Assembly: GCA_017479425.1 (NCBI GenBank)
Contig: JAFVCD010000032.1
Location: 1-64,000, forward strand
Direction of reading: 5' to 3'
Source: Oscillospiraceae bacterium
GTDB lineage: Bacteria > Bacillota > Clostridia > Oscillospirales > Oscillospiraceae
Length of the DNA stretch: 64,000 nucleotides
Part shown: one piece after another, positions 39,259 to 46,898 of the stretch
Layout of the letters: each line of letters begins with the position of its first letter
How positions within the stretch are numbered: the stretch's first letter is position 1
Notes under the pieces: generated by a model
What the model saw: the letters and a program-made list of their open reading frames with translations, nothing else
Told to the model about the DNA's origin: nothing
Databases searched by the model: none
Program-made: the position numbers and the translations under genes

Positions 39259-39999
39259 CTCCCGTAAGCAAAAGTCTGCGGCTATCGCGGCAAATTTTTC
39301 CGCTTTATTGAGCGAGAGCTCACCGTGACGCAGGCGAGGAATAATAAGGCACTCCCCGTTCGGAACGCTCTCCGAGATAAGCCGCGCCGACCTCTTCATA
39401 AAGCCGTACTCCGCCTCGCCGCAGACCGCAAGCACGCGTGCTCCGGTTTTCCTGAGCGAGGGCTTTAATTCATACAGAGCGTTCGCGCGCAGAAACTCCA
39501 CCATATCGCGCTCGATAATGGCGCAGGTGTCGCGGTAATAATCCTCAAAGCGCTCCTTCGGAATACCGAGATAATCCGCCTGCAGGCGCGCAAACCACTT
39601 TCTTTTCGTAAGCCCATAGCTCGCCTTAACGCTCGGTGCGATCAGCGAAGCGGTTACCTTTGAGGGTATGCACAGAGCGCTCTCGATAACCGCACAGCGG
39701 CAAAGCCTCGGGCGCAGTGAGAGCATTTCCAGCGCCGTCTGCCCGCCGAGGGATACGCCGTGCAGCAGCTCGACCTCCCCGATTTCCGATTCTATGAACT
39801 CTATTATCTCCGCGGCGTTGTCCTCGATTGAAGTAAAGCGTCTGTCCGCGCCGGAGTGACCGTCGAGCACCGGCAGAACGCAGTGATATTCGCAAGCGAG
39901 CGCTTTCGCGGCGCTCGCGAGGCTCCACGGCGCAAGTCCGCCGCCGTGGAGAAGTATCGCAGTCGGAAGATTTTTTGCGCCAAACTCTCTGTAAACCAT
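39253..39999 (-). CDS. Alpha/beta hydrolase
   Basis: The 248-residue protein has the hydrolase fold: the oxyanion HGGGLAPWSLA segment, the nucleophile elbow HGVSLGGQTA (about 93-102), an acid in AVCGEAEYGF and a His in RLRHGELSL. This resembles the BioH/MenH-type minimal hydrolases; the substrate is unknown. ATG 39999 is preceded by GGAGGAAGT; the open frame upstream is inside the trmK spacer. It is the third gene after the DUF1858 gene and trmK. Its 3' end overlaps the -35 region of the spoIVA promoter. Confidence 0.82.
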   Translation of the reverse strand: MVYREFGAKNLPTAILLHGGGLAPWSLASAAKALACEYHCVLPVLDGHSGADRRFTSIEDNAAEIIEFIESEIGEVELLHGVSLGGQTALEMLSLRPRLCRCAVIESALCIPSKVTASLIAPSVKASYGLTKRKWFARLQADYLGIPKERFEDYYRDTCAIIERDMVEFLRANALYELKPSLRKTGARVLAVCGEAEYGFMKRSARLISESVPNGECLIIPRLRHGELSLNKAEKFAAIAADFCLREA

Positions 40000-40034
40000 A
40001 CTTCCTCCAAAAATGACCCGCCGGAAAGGGCGGG

Positions 40035-40694
40035 TCATAGTTCTCTTATAAGCTTTTCAAGTCTTTCGATTTCGTTCTCATCGGGCTTTCCGGCTCTCTT
40101 CAGTCCAAGTATCGCCCTGCGGTATTTCTCCGCGTTTTTTTCGCGATACTCGGGATAGAGCGCGCTTCCGCGCACCTCGCGGGGTATGAGCGCCTCGCCG
40201 GAGTTTGGCTTATAGTGCCACTTTTCCCCGCAGGAAACCTTGAAAACAAGGTAGTATTTGCCCATATCGCGCACTATTTCGCCCTTTTCTATTGCCATAT
40301 TGCGCTCGAAGAGGAGCCTCACAAGCTCATCAGACTTCGACTGCGGCTGCAAGACGAGCGTTCTGCCCGCAAGGTCAAAAGGTGCAGAGGACAGGATCCT
40401 CGCGATCAGCTCGCCACCCATACCGGCGATTATTATAGTGTCGAAGCCGCTGTCGATTCCCTTAAGTCCGTCGGCGAGATAAAACTCTATTCTGTCCTCA
40501 AGGCCCGCCTCGCGCGCGTTGGCCTTTGCGCTCTCGATCGGGCCGGCGTTGACGTCCGAGGCGGCAAGTCTGCCGCGATGCCCGCACTCCGCGAGATAGA
40601 TCGGGATATAGCCGTGGTCGGTACCGACGTCCGCGATATTAACGCCGCTCTGAGCAAATTCCGCAACGGCGGCAAGCCTTTTACTGAGCTTCAA
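40035..40694 (-). CDS. trmK: tRNA (adenine22-N1)-methyltransferase TrmK family
   Basis: The 219-residue enzyme is a class I SAM methyltransferase that makes m1A22 in tRNA. It opens LKLSKRLAAVAEFAQSG, has the SAM loop IADVGTDHGYIPIYLA, an acidic residue in AASDVNAGPIESAK, the catalytic-region IIIAGMGGELI and the LVLQPQSKSDELVR segment. Start TTG 40694 follows AGGAG inside the preceding DUF1858 gene, so the two overlap by 14 bases. No in-frame ATG fits better. A helical C-terminal tail (about 170-219) is typical. Confidence 0.92.
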   Translation of the reverse strand: MKLSKRLAAVAEFAQSGVNIADVGTDHGYIPIYLAECGHRGRLAASDVNAGPIESAKANAREAGLEDRIEFYLADGLKGIDSGFDTIIIAGMGGELIARILSSAPFDLAGRTLVLQPQSKSDELVRLLFERNMAIEKGEIVRDMGKYYLVFKVSCGEKWHYKPNSGEALIPREVRGSALYPEYREKNAEKYRRAILGLKRAGKPDENEIERLEKLIREL

Positions 40695-40896
40695 TCGGGT
40701 GCTCCTGGACGTAGCGGTTGAGAACCGCGATGAACTTGTCGGGGTCGACATCGTGTACCCTGCAGGCCTCCTCGATAGTCTCACCGGAGGACATGGCGCA
40801 TCCGAGGCAGTGCATTCCTATTGCAAGAAAGAGCGGCTGCGTCTGCGGCGCTGCTATAAGCACCTCGCCGATTACTGTATCCTTCTGAAATTCCAT
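40681..40896 (-). CDS. DUF1858 redox-disulfide domain protein
   Basis: The 71-residue protein is a stand-alone DUF1858 domain (MEFQKDTVIGEVL...FLAIGMHCLGCAMSSGETIEEACRVH...). The Cys-Leu-Gly-Cys pair may form a redox disulfide or bind a metal; the domain is often near hybrid-cluster proteins. ATG 40896 is eight bases after AAAGGAG. It overlaps trmK by 14 bases and heads the DUF1858-trmK-hydrolase operon. Confidence 0.9.
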   Translation of the reverse strand: MEFQKDTVIGEVLIAAPQTQPLFLAIGMHCLGCAMSSGETIEEACRVHDVDPDKFIAVLNRYVQEHPIEAQ

Positions 40897-40918
40897 ATTA
40901 TCAGCTCCTTTTAGGCTT

Positions 40919-40947
40919 ATTATAAGCAAGGATAGCAAAAAAATCAA
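40919..40947 (-). promoter_or_regulatory. Sigma-A promoter of the DUF1858-trmK operon
   Basis: Minus strand -35 TTGATT (40947-40942), 17-base spacer, -10 TATAAT (40924-40919). The -35 is built into the foot and T-run of the upstream terminator. Confidence 0.65.
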
Positions 40948-40973
40948 GGGATAAGAAAAGTCTTATCCCTTGA
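40937..40973 (-). terminator. Terminator of the DUF2089-type gene
   Basis: TCAAGGGATAAGA (40944-40956) pairs perfectly over 13 bp with TCTTATCCCTTGA (40961-40973), followed on the minus strand by seven T. The stop codon of the gene at 40963 lies inside the stem. Confidence 0.88.
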
Positions 40974-41712
40974 CTATATCAACAAATGATGAAGTTAGCT
41001 GAATGTATCCACGTCCATTTATGGCTATTCCCGCCCATTCCATAATTGCCGCAAATACGAATATCGGATCAAACGTAGATTCACCGTCTTTTTTGCCGCA
41101 ATAATCGTACGCAAATACACCTACGCAAGTATTTCTGTCGCAGTTTGGCTGACCGACCTTATAGTTTCTTCCGTTGCCCTTCGGCGCCTGATAGCCTTTA
41201 CAATTAAGTAAAAACCCTGCCAGTATATCAAAAACAGTATATTCATAGCCCTTTGCAAGCGGCAGCTTATCGCATTCAAAGCTTTTCCCGTCAGCATCAG
41301 CTTTAATTCTTATGGGAAGTCCGCGAGCTGAGCTTAATATAACCGTACTGCCGTTTTCATAAAGCTTATTTCTGATAATAGCAGAAGCGGAATGACGCTC
41401 ATCTTTTGTAATGTCAGGATTCACAGTGCTCACCTCATTAAAATAGTCCGTTTCAAGCCCAAGCTCAATAAGTAATTTATCAAGCAATTTCTTTGCCGCT
41501 GGATATGAAATATTCAGCTCATTCTGTAAATTTGTCAGGTTTCCTCTATTCTTGATAAATGATAACAAAAAAGCTTCAAGCTCATTATCAAGATTTAAAA
41601 AAGGATTTTGCTCAAATTCATTTCGTATTTCAAGGCCGCATTCTCCGCACTTAATCGAAGCTATTCTCATTTTGCCTCCGCAAGCAGGACACATTTTAAT
41701 TAGCTTGCTCAT
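40963..41712 (-). CDS. DUF2089-like zinc-ribbon protein with an uncharacterised C-terminal domain
   Basis: The 249-residue protein begins with a zinc ribbon (CPACGGKM...IKCGECGL, about residues 8-26), then a helix-turn-helix segment of DUF2089 type (LEAFLLSFIKNRGNLTNLQNELNISYPAAKKLLDKLL, about 46-83), and an unrecognised C-terminal domain (about 108-249) with several Cys and the phrase GVFAYDYCGKKDG. It may be a DNA-binding regulator. The gene is visibly richer in A and T than its neighbours, lacks their codon bias and is bracketed by two near-identical terminators, which together suggest recent acquisition. Confidence 0.78.
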   Translation of the reverse strand: MSKLIKMCPACGGKMRIASIKCGECGLEIRNEFEQNPFLNLDNELEAFLLSFIKNRGNLTNLQNELNISYPAAKKLLDKLLIELGLETDYFNEVSTVNPDITKDERHSASAIIRNKLYENGSTVILSSARGLPIRIKADADGKSFECDKLPLAKGYEYTVFDILAGFLLNCKGYQAPKGNGRNYKVGQPNCDRNTCVGVFAYDYCGKKDGESTFDPIFVFAAIMEWAGIAINGRGYIQLTSSFVDIVKG

Positions 41713-41814
41713 ATTCTCTCCACCCCCTATTATAGTTTTAATATATTTCTCTCTTTATTTCAATATGTATTTGAATTTTTAATACTATTTTTTACAACTA
41801 AAAATTTTGAGCAT

Positions 41815-41848
41815 AAAAAATCAAGGGATAAGCATCGCTTATCCCCTG
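41815..41848 (-). terminator. Terminator of the zinc-ribbon gene
   Basis: GGGATAAGC (41825-41833) pairs with GCTTATCCC (41837-41845) with a partly paired lower stem, followed on the minus strand by TTGATTTTTT. The foot AAAAAATCAAGGGATAAG (41815-41832) is the same as in the terminator at 40937-40973. Confidence 0.82.
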
Positions 41849-41868
41849 GTTTATTCAAAGAGCTTTAA

Positions 41869-42147
41869 TTATGCCTGCTCGCGCATCTTTGCAAAGCACT
41901 CGCTGCAATAGACGGGACGATCGGTCTTCGGCTCGAAGGGAACCTTCGCCTCGCCGCCACAGTTGGCGCAAACTGCGGTGAAATACTCTCTGGGGCCGCG
42001 GGCGGCGTTCTTGCGAGCGTCGCGGCAGCTCTTGCAGCGCTGCGGCTCATTCTGGAAACCGTGCTCAGCGTAGAACTCCTGCTCACCGGCGGTGAATACG
42101 AACTCGTTGCCGCATTCCTTGCAAACTAAAGTCTTGTCTTCGTACAT
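41869..42147 (-). CDS. Two-zinc-ribbon protein (CxxC-x17-CxxC type)
   Basis: The 92-residue protein has one ribbon near the N terminus (LVCKECGNEF then QRCKSCRDAR) and another near the C terminus (AVCANCGGE then VYCSECFAK). This is the probable zinc-binding family found widely in Clostridia, with no established function. It lies 69 bases downstream of sigH on the same strand and has its own terminator. Confidence 0.88.
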   Translation of the reverse strand: MYEDKTLVCKECGNEFVFTAGEQEFYAEHGFQNEPQRCKSCRDARKNAARGPREYFTAVCANCGGEAKVPFEPKTDRPVYCSECFAKMREQA

Positions 42148-42216
42148 AAGTGGACCTTCCTTTGATCTTTTCCCTTTGGGAATTTAATATTTGCGACAGC
42201 TTTTTGCTGTAAGCGC

Positions 42217-42771
42217 TTAGGTTGCGAGCTTGCGTCTGATACGCTGTACCGCGTTGTCGATGCTTTTAACGCTCTTGGAGGTCTCCGCCGCGATCTCAGC
42301 ATAGCTCATGCCGCCGAGATAGAGGCTCAGTACCTCTTTTTCAAAATGGCTCAGCCCCTCCGCCGCGCTCTCTGTCTCCGAGATTGTTTCGCGCCGGATG
42401 ACAACGTCCTCAACATCGTGATCCACCGGCATATTCTCGGCGGAGTCGATCGGAACGGAGTCGTTAAGAGGCGTGTTTTTCAGGGTTTCAGCCTTTTTAA
42501 TGGCAGAAAGCATACGGTTTCTGATGCAATGCTCAGCGTAGGTGCGGAAGCTTGCGCCCTCGGGATCAAAGGATCTGACTGCGGAGAGGAGGCCTAACAT
42601 CCCCTCCTGAATGAGATCTTCGCTGTCGCCGCCGGATAGAAACAGCGGCCGCGCGATTGTTCTGACAAGTGAAGCATATCTTTCAATAAGCTGCTCCTCA
42701 GCTTCACGATCGCCGCTTTTTGCAAGGGTCCAGATTTCGACGTCTGTCAATTCGCTAAAGTTTTGCCTCAT
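42217..42771 (-). CDS. sigH: Sporulation transition-state sigma factor SigH
   Basis: SigH drives early sporulation genes. The 184-residue protein has region 2 (EEQLIERYASLVRTIARPLF, GGDSEDLIQEGMLGLLSAVRSFDP, ASFRTYAEHCIRNRMLSAI) and region 4 (LSHFEKEVLSLYLGGMSYAEIAA, SVKSIDNAVQRIRRKL), matching SigH/Spo0H and shorter than its usual 210-220 residues in the linker. The frame opens at 42795, but that ATG overlaps the -10 of the promoter, so I start at ATG 42771. The ribosome site is weak (AAGG, wide spacing). Confidence 0.9.
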   Translation of the reverse strand: MRQNFSELTDVEIWTLAKSGDREAEEQLIERYASLVRTIARPLFLSGGDSEDLIQEGMLGLLSAVRSFDPEGASFRTYAEHCIRNRMLSAIKKAETLKNTPLNDSVPIDSAENMPVDHDVEDVVIRRETISETESAAEGLSHFEKEVLSLYLGGMSYAEIAAETSKSVKSIDNAVQRIRRKLAT

Positions 42772-42793
42772 AAGTGCTTTTTCAACCTTGCAC

Positions 42794-42823
42794 ATTATAC
42801 AAACAATGTGCCCATTTCGTCAA
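42794..42823 (-). promoter_or_regulatory. Sigma-A promoter of sigH
   Basis: Minus strand -35 TTGACG (42823-42818), 18-base spacer, -10 TATAAT (42799-42794). It places the transcript start near 42787 and decides the sigH start codon. Confidence 0.72.
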
Positions 42824-42881
42824 GTAAAATTTAAAAAAATATGAACATTTTGCAATAATAATACAAAAACCTTCATTTTGT

Positions 42882-43928
42882 TCACAAGTTCATCATTGTC
42901 TGACCGCCAAATTCCAAATTCAGATGGTCGTAAGCCTTTCTTGTTACACATCTGCCTCGCGGAGTGCGCGTAAGATATCCCTGCTGCATGAGATAAGGCT
43001 CGTAGACGTCCTCGATTGTTACCGATTCCTCGTTCACGGTCGCGGCGAGGGTGTCAAGTCCAACGGGACCGCCGCCGTACTGCTCGATTATCGCGGTGAG
43101 CAGGCGCCTGTCGATGGCGTCAAGCCCCTCCTTGTCGATTTCGAGGCGGCTGAGGGCGTGGTCGGCGATCTCCTTCGTGATAACGCCGTCGCCGTAGACC
43201 TCGGCAAAATCGCGCACTCTGCGGAGAATGCGGTTGGCGATACGCGGCGTGCCGCGGCTGCGCTTGGCAAGCTCCACGGCGCCCTCCGGCTCGATGGGAA
43301 CACCGAGTATTCCGGCGGAGCGCTCGATGATAAGCTTCAGATCCTTCGGCTCATAGAGCTCAAGCTTCAGGTCGATGCCGAAGCGGTCGCGCAGCGGCTT
43401 TGAGAGCTGACCCGAGCGTGTCGTCGCGCCGACGAGGGTGAAGTTTTTGAGGTCGATGCGAACGCTCTGCGCCGCAGGCCCCTGACCGATGATGATATCT
43501 ATGTGCTTATCCTCCATCGCGGGATAGAGGATCTCCTCGACGTAGCGGTTCATGCGGTGTATCTCGTCGATGAAAAGGATATCGTTCTCCTCAAGGTTAG
43601 TCAGAATCGCAGCGAGGTCTCGCGGCTTTTCGATGGCGGGGCCGGAGGTCTTGCGCATCTGAACGCCCATTTCGTTTGCGATTATCGCTGCGAGGGTGGT
43701 TTTTCCGAGTCCCGGAGGGCCGTGGAGGATAACGTGGTCAAGAGGCTCGCCTCTGCGCTTTGCGCCCTCGATGAACACCTCGAGGTTTCGCTTCGCCTTC
43801 TCCTGACCTATGTACTCAGACAGCGTTTTCGGGCGGAGCGAATACTCCCCCTCATCCTCCGGCGTAGCCTTCGCAGTGGTGAGGCTCTTCTCCTCGACCC
43901 CGCCGGCGTCCTTTGTAAAATCAATCAT
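42882..43928 (-). CDS. ruvB: Holliday junction DNA helicase RuvB
   Basis: RuvB is the AAA+ motor of branch migration. The 348-residue protein has Walker [15 protein letters not shown], Walker [14 protein letters not shown], sensor 1 LVGATTRSG, the Arg finger region [18 protein letters not shown] and the C-terminal winged helix ([22 protein letters not shown], [20 protein letters not shown]). It follows ruvA by 11 bases and ends the ruvC-ruvA-ruvB operon. Confidence 0.97.
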   Translation of the reverse strand: MIDFTKDAGGVEEKSLTTAKATPEDEGEYSLRPKTLSEYIGQEKAKRNLEVFIEGAKRRGEPLDHVILHGPPGLGKTTLAAIIANEMGVQMRKTSGPAIEKPRDLAAILTNLEENDILFIDEIHRMNRYVEEILYPAMEDKHIDIIIGQGPAAQSVRIDLKNFTLVGATTRSGQLSKPLRDRFGIDLKLELYEPKDLKLIIERSAGILGVPIEPEGAVELAKRSRGTPRIANRILRRVRDFAEVYGDGVITKEIADHALSRLEIDKEGLDAIDRRLLTAIIEQYGGGPVGLDTLAATVNEESVTIEDVYEPYLMQQGYLTRTPRGRCVTRKAYDHLNLEFGGQTMMNL

Positions 43929-43939
43929 GGCTCTTCACC

Positions 43940-44545
43940 TCACCTAAGGCTGTTTTTAAATACGGCTGTGACGATTTCGCCGGCGGACATAGAGTCCGTA
44001 TCGAGCGACTTTATAGCGTTCACCGCCTCGTCATGGCTGTATCCGTACTCCACGAGCGCGGCGACGGCGAGAGCCGTCTTGTCCGAGATCTGCTCCGGAG
44101 CGTGTACGACGCCTGAGCCGGCGACGGTGGGCATACCCGCAGCCTCCTTGGATATTTTATCCTTTAATTCGAGAATTATCCTCTGAGCGATGCGCTTTCC
44201 GACTCCGCTTGCGGCGGTCAGCGCCTTTTCGTTCTCGGAGAAAATCGCCATGCTGAGCCCCTCCGGAGTTACGGAGGAGAGAACTGACTGCGCCATCTTC
44301 GGGCCGACGCCGGAAACGCCGATAAGCAGCTCAAAGGCTCGCTTTTCCGCATACTCATAAAAGCCGTAGATATCGAAGGCGTCCTCGCGGATCGCGCAGT
44401 AGGTGTAGAGCTTCGTTTCTCTGCCCTTTTCGAGCCGCGCAAGCGTATTGAGGCTCACGTTCACGAGAAAGCCCACGCCTCCGACGTCGAGCACGCACAG
44501 TCCGTTTTCGATGTGCTCGACAGTGCCTTTTAAATAGTAGAACAT
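43940..44545 (-). CDS. ruvA: Holliday junction-binding protein RuvA
   Basis: The 201-residue RuvA binds the four-way junction and loads RuvB. It has the N-terminal OB fold (MFYYLKGTVEHIENGLCVLDVGGVGF), tandem helix-hairpin-helix motifs (ELLIGVSGVGPKMAQSVLS and ALTAASGVGKRIAQRIILELKDK) and the C-terminal RuvB-binding domain (AVAALVEYGYSHDEAVNAI). It overlaps ruvC by 16 bases. Confidence 0.97.
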   Translation of the reverse strand: MFYYLKGTVEHIENGLCVLDVGGVGFLVNVSLNTLARLEKGRETKLYTYCAIREDAFDIYGFYEYAEKRAFELLIGVSGVGPKMAQSVLSSVTPEGLSMAIFSENEKALTAASGVGKRIAQRIILELKDKISKEAAGMPTVAGSGVVHAPEQISDKTALAVAALVEYGYSHDEAVNAIKSLDTDSMSAGEIVTAVFKNSLR

Positions 44546-45048
44546 ACGCTGTTACCTCCGTCGATATTGAGAAGCGAGCTTGAAAATCTCGCGTGGGTTA
44601 TGGCGAGCGCGAGCGCGTCCGAGGCATCGTCCGGCCTTGCGACCGAGTCGAGGTTCAGAAGCCTCTTGACCATCTCCATCATCTGCTTTTTCGAGGCTCT
44701 GCCGTAACCCGCTATCGCCTGCTTCACCTGAAGCGGCGTGTATTCGTACATCGGTATGCCCATCTCCTGCCCCGCGAGAAGCACAACGCCCCTGCCGTGG
44801 GCAACGGAAATACCGGTTGTAAGGTTTGTATTGAAAAACAGCTCCTCAATCGCGATTGCGTCCGGCTCGAACATTTTGATAAGCTCAAGCGTATCGTAAT
44901 AGATCTGCTGGAGCCGCACGGAAAGGCGCTGATGCGCCGGAGTGAGGATTGCGCCGCAGCGCACAAATTCGTTTTTGCCGCCGTCCGCGCGGATTATGCC
45001 GAAGCCCACGGTAGCGATGCCGGGGTCTATGCCTAAAATCGTCTGCAT
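44530..45048 (-). CDS. ruvC: Holliday junction resolvase RuvC
   Basis: RuvC cleaves Holliday junctions. The 172-residue protein has the acidic catalytic residues in ILGIDPGIATVGFG, AIEELFFNTN and the PDDASDALALAITH motif. ATG 45048 (MQTILGID) follows GGAG eight bases upstream; the open frame extends 14 codons further but overlaps the spacer. First gene of ruvCAB with a sigma-A promoter. Confidence 0.96.
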   Translation of the reverse strand: MQTILGIDPGIATVGFGIIRADGGKNEFVRCGAILTPAHQRLSVRLQQIYYDTLELIKMFEPDAIAIEELFFNTNLTTGISVAHGRGVVLLAGQEMGIPMYEYTPLQVKQAIAGYGRASKKQMMEMVKRLLNLDSVARPDDASDALALAITHARFSSSLLNIDGGNSVCSTI

Positions 45049-45080
45049 TGAAAAATCTCCGATATTATGGGATTTTAAGT

Positions 45081-45109
45081 ATTGTATCACATTTTTTGCC
45101 GCTATGCAA
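45081..45109 (-). promoter_or_regulatory. Sigma-A promoter of ruvCAB
   Basis: Minus strand -35 TTGCAT (45109-45104), 17-base spacer, extended -10 TGATACAAT (TACAAT at 45086-45081). Confidence 0.7.
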
Positions 45110-45112
45110 TAA

Positions 45113-45139
45113 ACATTTCCCGCTCTCCGGCATAGACTA
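45113..45139 (+). promoter_or_regulatory. SigK-like late mother-cell promoter
   Basis: AC at 45113-45114, 16 bases, then CATAGACTA (45131-45139), which fits the Bacillus SigK pattern (mACm, 16-17 bases, CATAnnnTA). It lies 45 bases before the start of the hypothetical gene at 45184. Short consensus, so tentative. Confidence 0.42.
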
Positions 45140-45183
45140 TACCGAACTGTGAAAAGCAGTAATACGTATCAGGAGGCAAAAAT

Positions 45184-46008
45184 ATGGCAGATAAGGTAAC
45201 GCCCGGCCCCGTAACGGATGATGCCGAGCTCAGAGAGGCGGTCTGCGTACATACCGATAAGATCTTCGATTCATGTATGGCGCGCGACTGCTTTGAGGAT
45301 CTGAGGGTCTACCTCACGGAAGCGGGTCAGCAGGCGGTAAGCAGCGCAGGAACGGTAAGAGCGCGCGGTGCTGAGCTGCTCTACGTCGGCTCGGACATCG
45401 AGCCGGTGCAGTTTAACCGCGGCTACTACTCAGTTAACCTCGACTACTACTACCGCGTGCGCGGCGAGGCGGTGACTGCAGGCGCGCCGGGAGTTCCGTT
45501 CACCGGACTTGCGGTGTGGTCTAAGCGCGTGCTGCTCTATGGCAGCGAGCAGAGCGCGAAGGTATTTTCGTCAAACGGTTCAATCGCAGAGCTGACCGAA
45601 GAATCCCTCGTAAAGCGCACTGCTCCGACCTGCATCGTCGAGGCGGTGGAGCCGATCATTCTCGATATGAAGCTCGTCGAGCCGACCGCCCCTCCCGAGA
45701 GCGAGATCGTAGAGGTTCCGGCGTCTGTCGCGGCGCTCTTCACCTCCCCGCTCGTAACCGCGGCGGACGTGCGAAGAGTCTACTGCTCGCTCGGGCAGTT
45801 CTCGATCGTACGGCTCGAGCGAGCAAGCCAGCTTCTCATGCCGGTCTATGACTACTGCGTACCGGATAAGGACTGCGTTTCGAGCTATTCCGACGACGCC
45901 TGCACGCTCTTCGGGCGCATCGACTTCCCCGTTGACGAGTTCTTCCCGCCCGACACGATGTCCTCCGGCGCCGAGACATACCGCGACGCGCGCGAGGCAA
46001 CAAAATAA
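45184..46008 (+). CDS. Conserved-looking hypothetical protein, possibly spore-related
   Basis: The 274-residue protein is soluble and acidic with no signal peptide or recognised domain. Visible features are a beta-rich middle (VQFNRGYYSVNLDYYYRVRGEA), a Pro/Glu segment (EPTAPPESEIVEVP, about 163-177), and a C-terminal region with scattered Cys (VYDYCVPDKDCVSSYSDDAC). Ribosome site AGGAGGCAAAAAT is strong. The SigK-like promoter, alternating beta pattern and late cysteines suggest a spore-coat or coat-associated protein; this is inference. It is monocistronic and ends at a bidirectional terminator. Confidence 0.7.
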   Translation: MADKVTPGPVTDDAELREAVCVHTDKIFDSCMARDCFEDLRVYLTEAGQQAVSSAGTVRARGAELLYVGSDIEPVQFNRGYYSVNLDYYYRVRGEAVTAGAPGVPFTGLAVWSKRVLLYGSEQSAKVFSSNGSIAELTEESLVKRTAPTCIVEAVEPIILDMKLVEPTAPPESEIVEVPASVAALFTSPLVTAADVRRVYCSLGQFSIVRLERASQLLMPVYDYCVPDKDCVSSYSDDACTLFGRIDFPVDEFFPPDTMSSGAETYRDAREATK

Positions 46009-46014
46009 CGCAAT

Positions 46015-46045
46015 AAGGCGGCAGAGGCTATGCCTCTACCGCCTT
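46015..46045. terminator. Bidirectional terminator between convergent genes
   Basis: AAGGCGGCAGAGGC (46015-46028) pairs with GCCTCTACCGCCTT (46032-46045) with one mismatch; on plus it is followed by AAGTTTTCTG. The minus-strand gene's stop lies inside it. Confidence 0.75.
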
Positions 46046-46713
46046 AAGTTTTCTGACAGCGTATCATATATCCATTCCGAAGTATCATGCACGAACTCAT
46101 CCGCCCGCTCAGGCGTGAGATACGGATAAGCTCTGTATAGCTCGCCGTGCTCATCTCCGCGATAGAAGCCCGTTATATACTCGCGCCGGTTTTCAAAAGC
46201 GTCTGCCGCAAAAATATCCATAAACTCATTTTCAAAGCCGGCCGCGTTCTCGTAGACGGCGAAGGCGCGGAAATCCGGGTGCTCTCTCAGATAGCGGAAG
46301 TCGAGGTCGTACCAGTCCTCCTTCGCTTTTTCAATGAGCTTACCCTTATTTTCGGAGTATTCCGTCGGATAGGCAATTCTCAGCTCCCCGGATATAGTCT
46401 GCGCCCACCGCTCGTCCGTCAAAAGGTGCGCGTAGTAGCCGAGGAAGAAGGAATACTCCCGCGTATTATAGCCGCTTATCGCCATCTCGCTCATATATCT
46501 CTCACAGTAGGCTTCGAGATCGATCACCGTTCCCGCCTCTGTCCGCTTATGAAAATGCGTAACGGATTTCGGAGGAGAAAACGACGACCAGTCAGCGTTC
46601 GGCACGCCGCTGTCCGGCGCAATGGAGCCGACGATAAACGCAGTTTCGTCAATTCCGTTCAGTTTTTTGAGCAGCTCATCCGCGATTCTCAGATGCACCA
46701 TCCATGAAGCCAT
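46036..46713 (-). CDS. Zinc-dependent phospholipase C-like protein
   Basis: The 225-residue protein has the family pattern of zinc-dependent phospholipase C/S1-P1 nuclease-like proteins common in Clostridia: N-terminal MASWMVHLRIADELL, AFIVGSIAPDSGVPN, VTHFHKR and FFLGYYAHLLTDERWA, which supply His and Asp metal ligands. No signal peptide, so it may not act on external lipids; the true substrate is unknown. ATG 46713 follows AAGGGGTGAGG. Transcribed alone. Confidence 0.8.
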   Translation of the reverse strand: MASWMVHLRIADELLKKLNGIDETAFIVGSIAPDSGVPNADWSSFSPPKSVTHFHKRTEAGTVIDLEAYCERYMSEMAISGYNTREYSFFLGYYAHLLTDERWAQTISGELRIAYPTEYSENKGKLIEKAKEDWYDLDFRYLREHPDFRAFAVYENAAGFENEFMDIFAADAFENRREYITGFYRGDEHGELYRAYPYLTPERADEFVHDTSEWIYDTLSENLRR

Positions 46714-46781
46714 AGCCCTCACCCCTTGTGAGCAGTATATCAACCGCTGCGAGGCGTGTCAAGGGCGACAGAGCGCAATAC

Positions 46782-46816
46782 GCCGACAGAGGTTTTTATC
46801 TTTGTCGGCTTTTTTA
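46782..46816 (+). terminator. Orphan intrinsic terminator on the plus strand
   Basis: GCCGACA (46782-46788) pairs with TGTCGGC (46803-46809) and a few inner bases, followed by CTTTTTTAT. It stands upstream of the transporter promoter with no plus-strand gene before it. Confidence 0.6.
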
Positions 46817-46837
46817 TGCATTTTGCGTACTTCCATC

Positions 46838-46866
46838 TTGAAAAAAACTCTGTCATTTTGTATAAT
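46838..46866 (+). promoter_or_regulatory. Sigma-A promoter of the nucleoside-type ABC importer
   Basis: -35 TTGAAA (46838-46843), 17-base spacer, -10 TATAAT (46861-46866). The start codon GTG 46899 is about 26 bases beyond the predicted start site. Confidence 0.78.
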
Positions 46867-46898
46867 ATATTGTAAACTAAAGAAAGAAGGTGGTCAAA

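Noticed and set aside
42772..42795. The upstream ATG at 42795 as the start of sigH
   Set aside because: It coincides with the -10 TATAAT of the promoter, so it would not be in the transcript.
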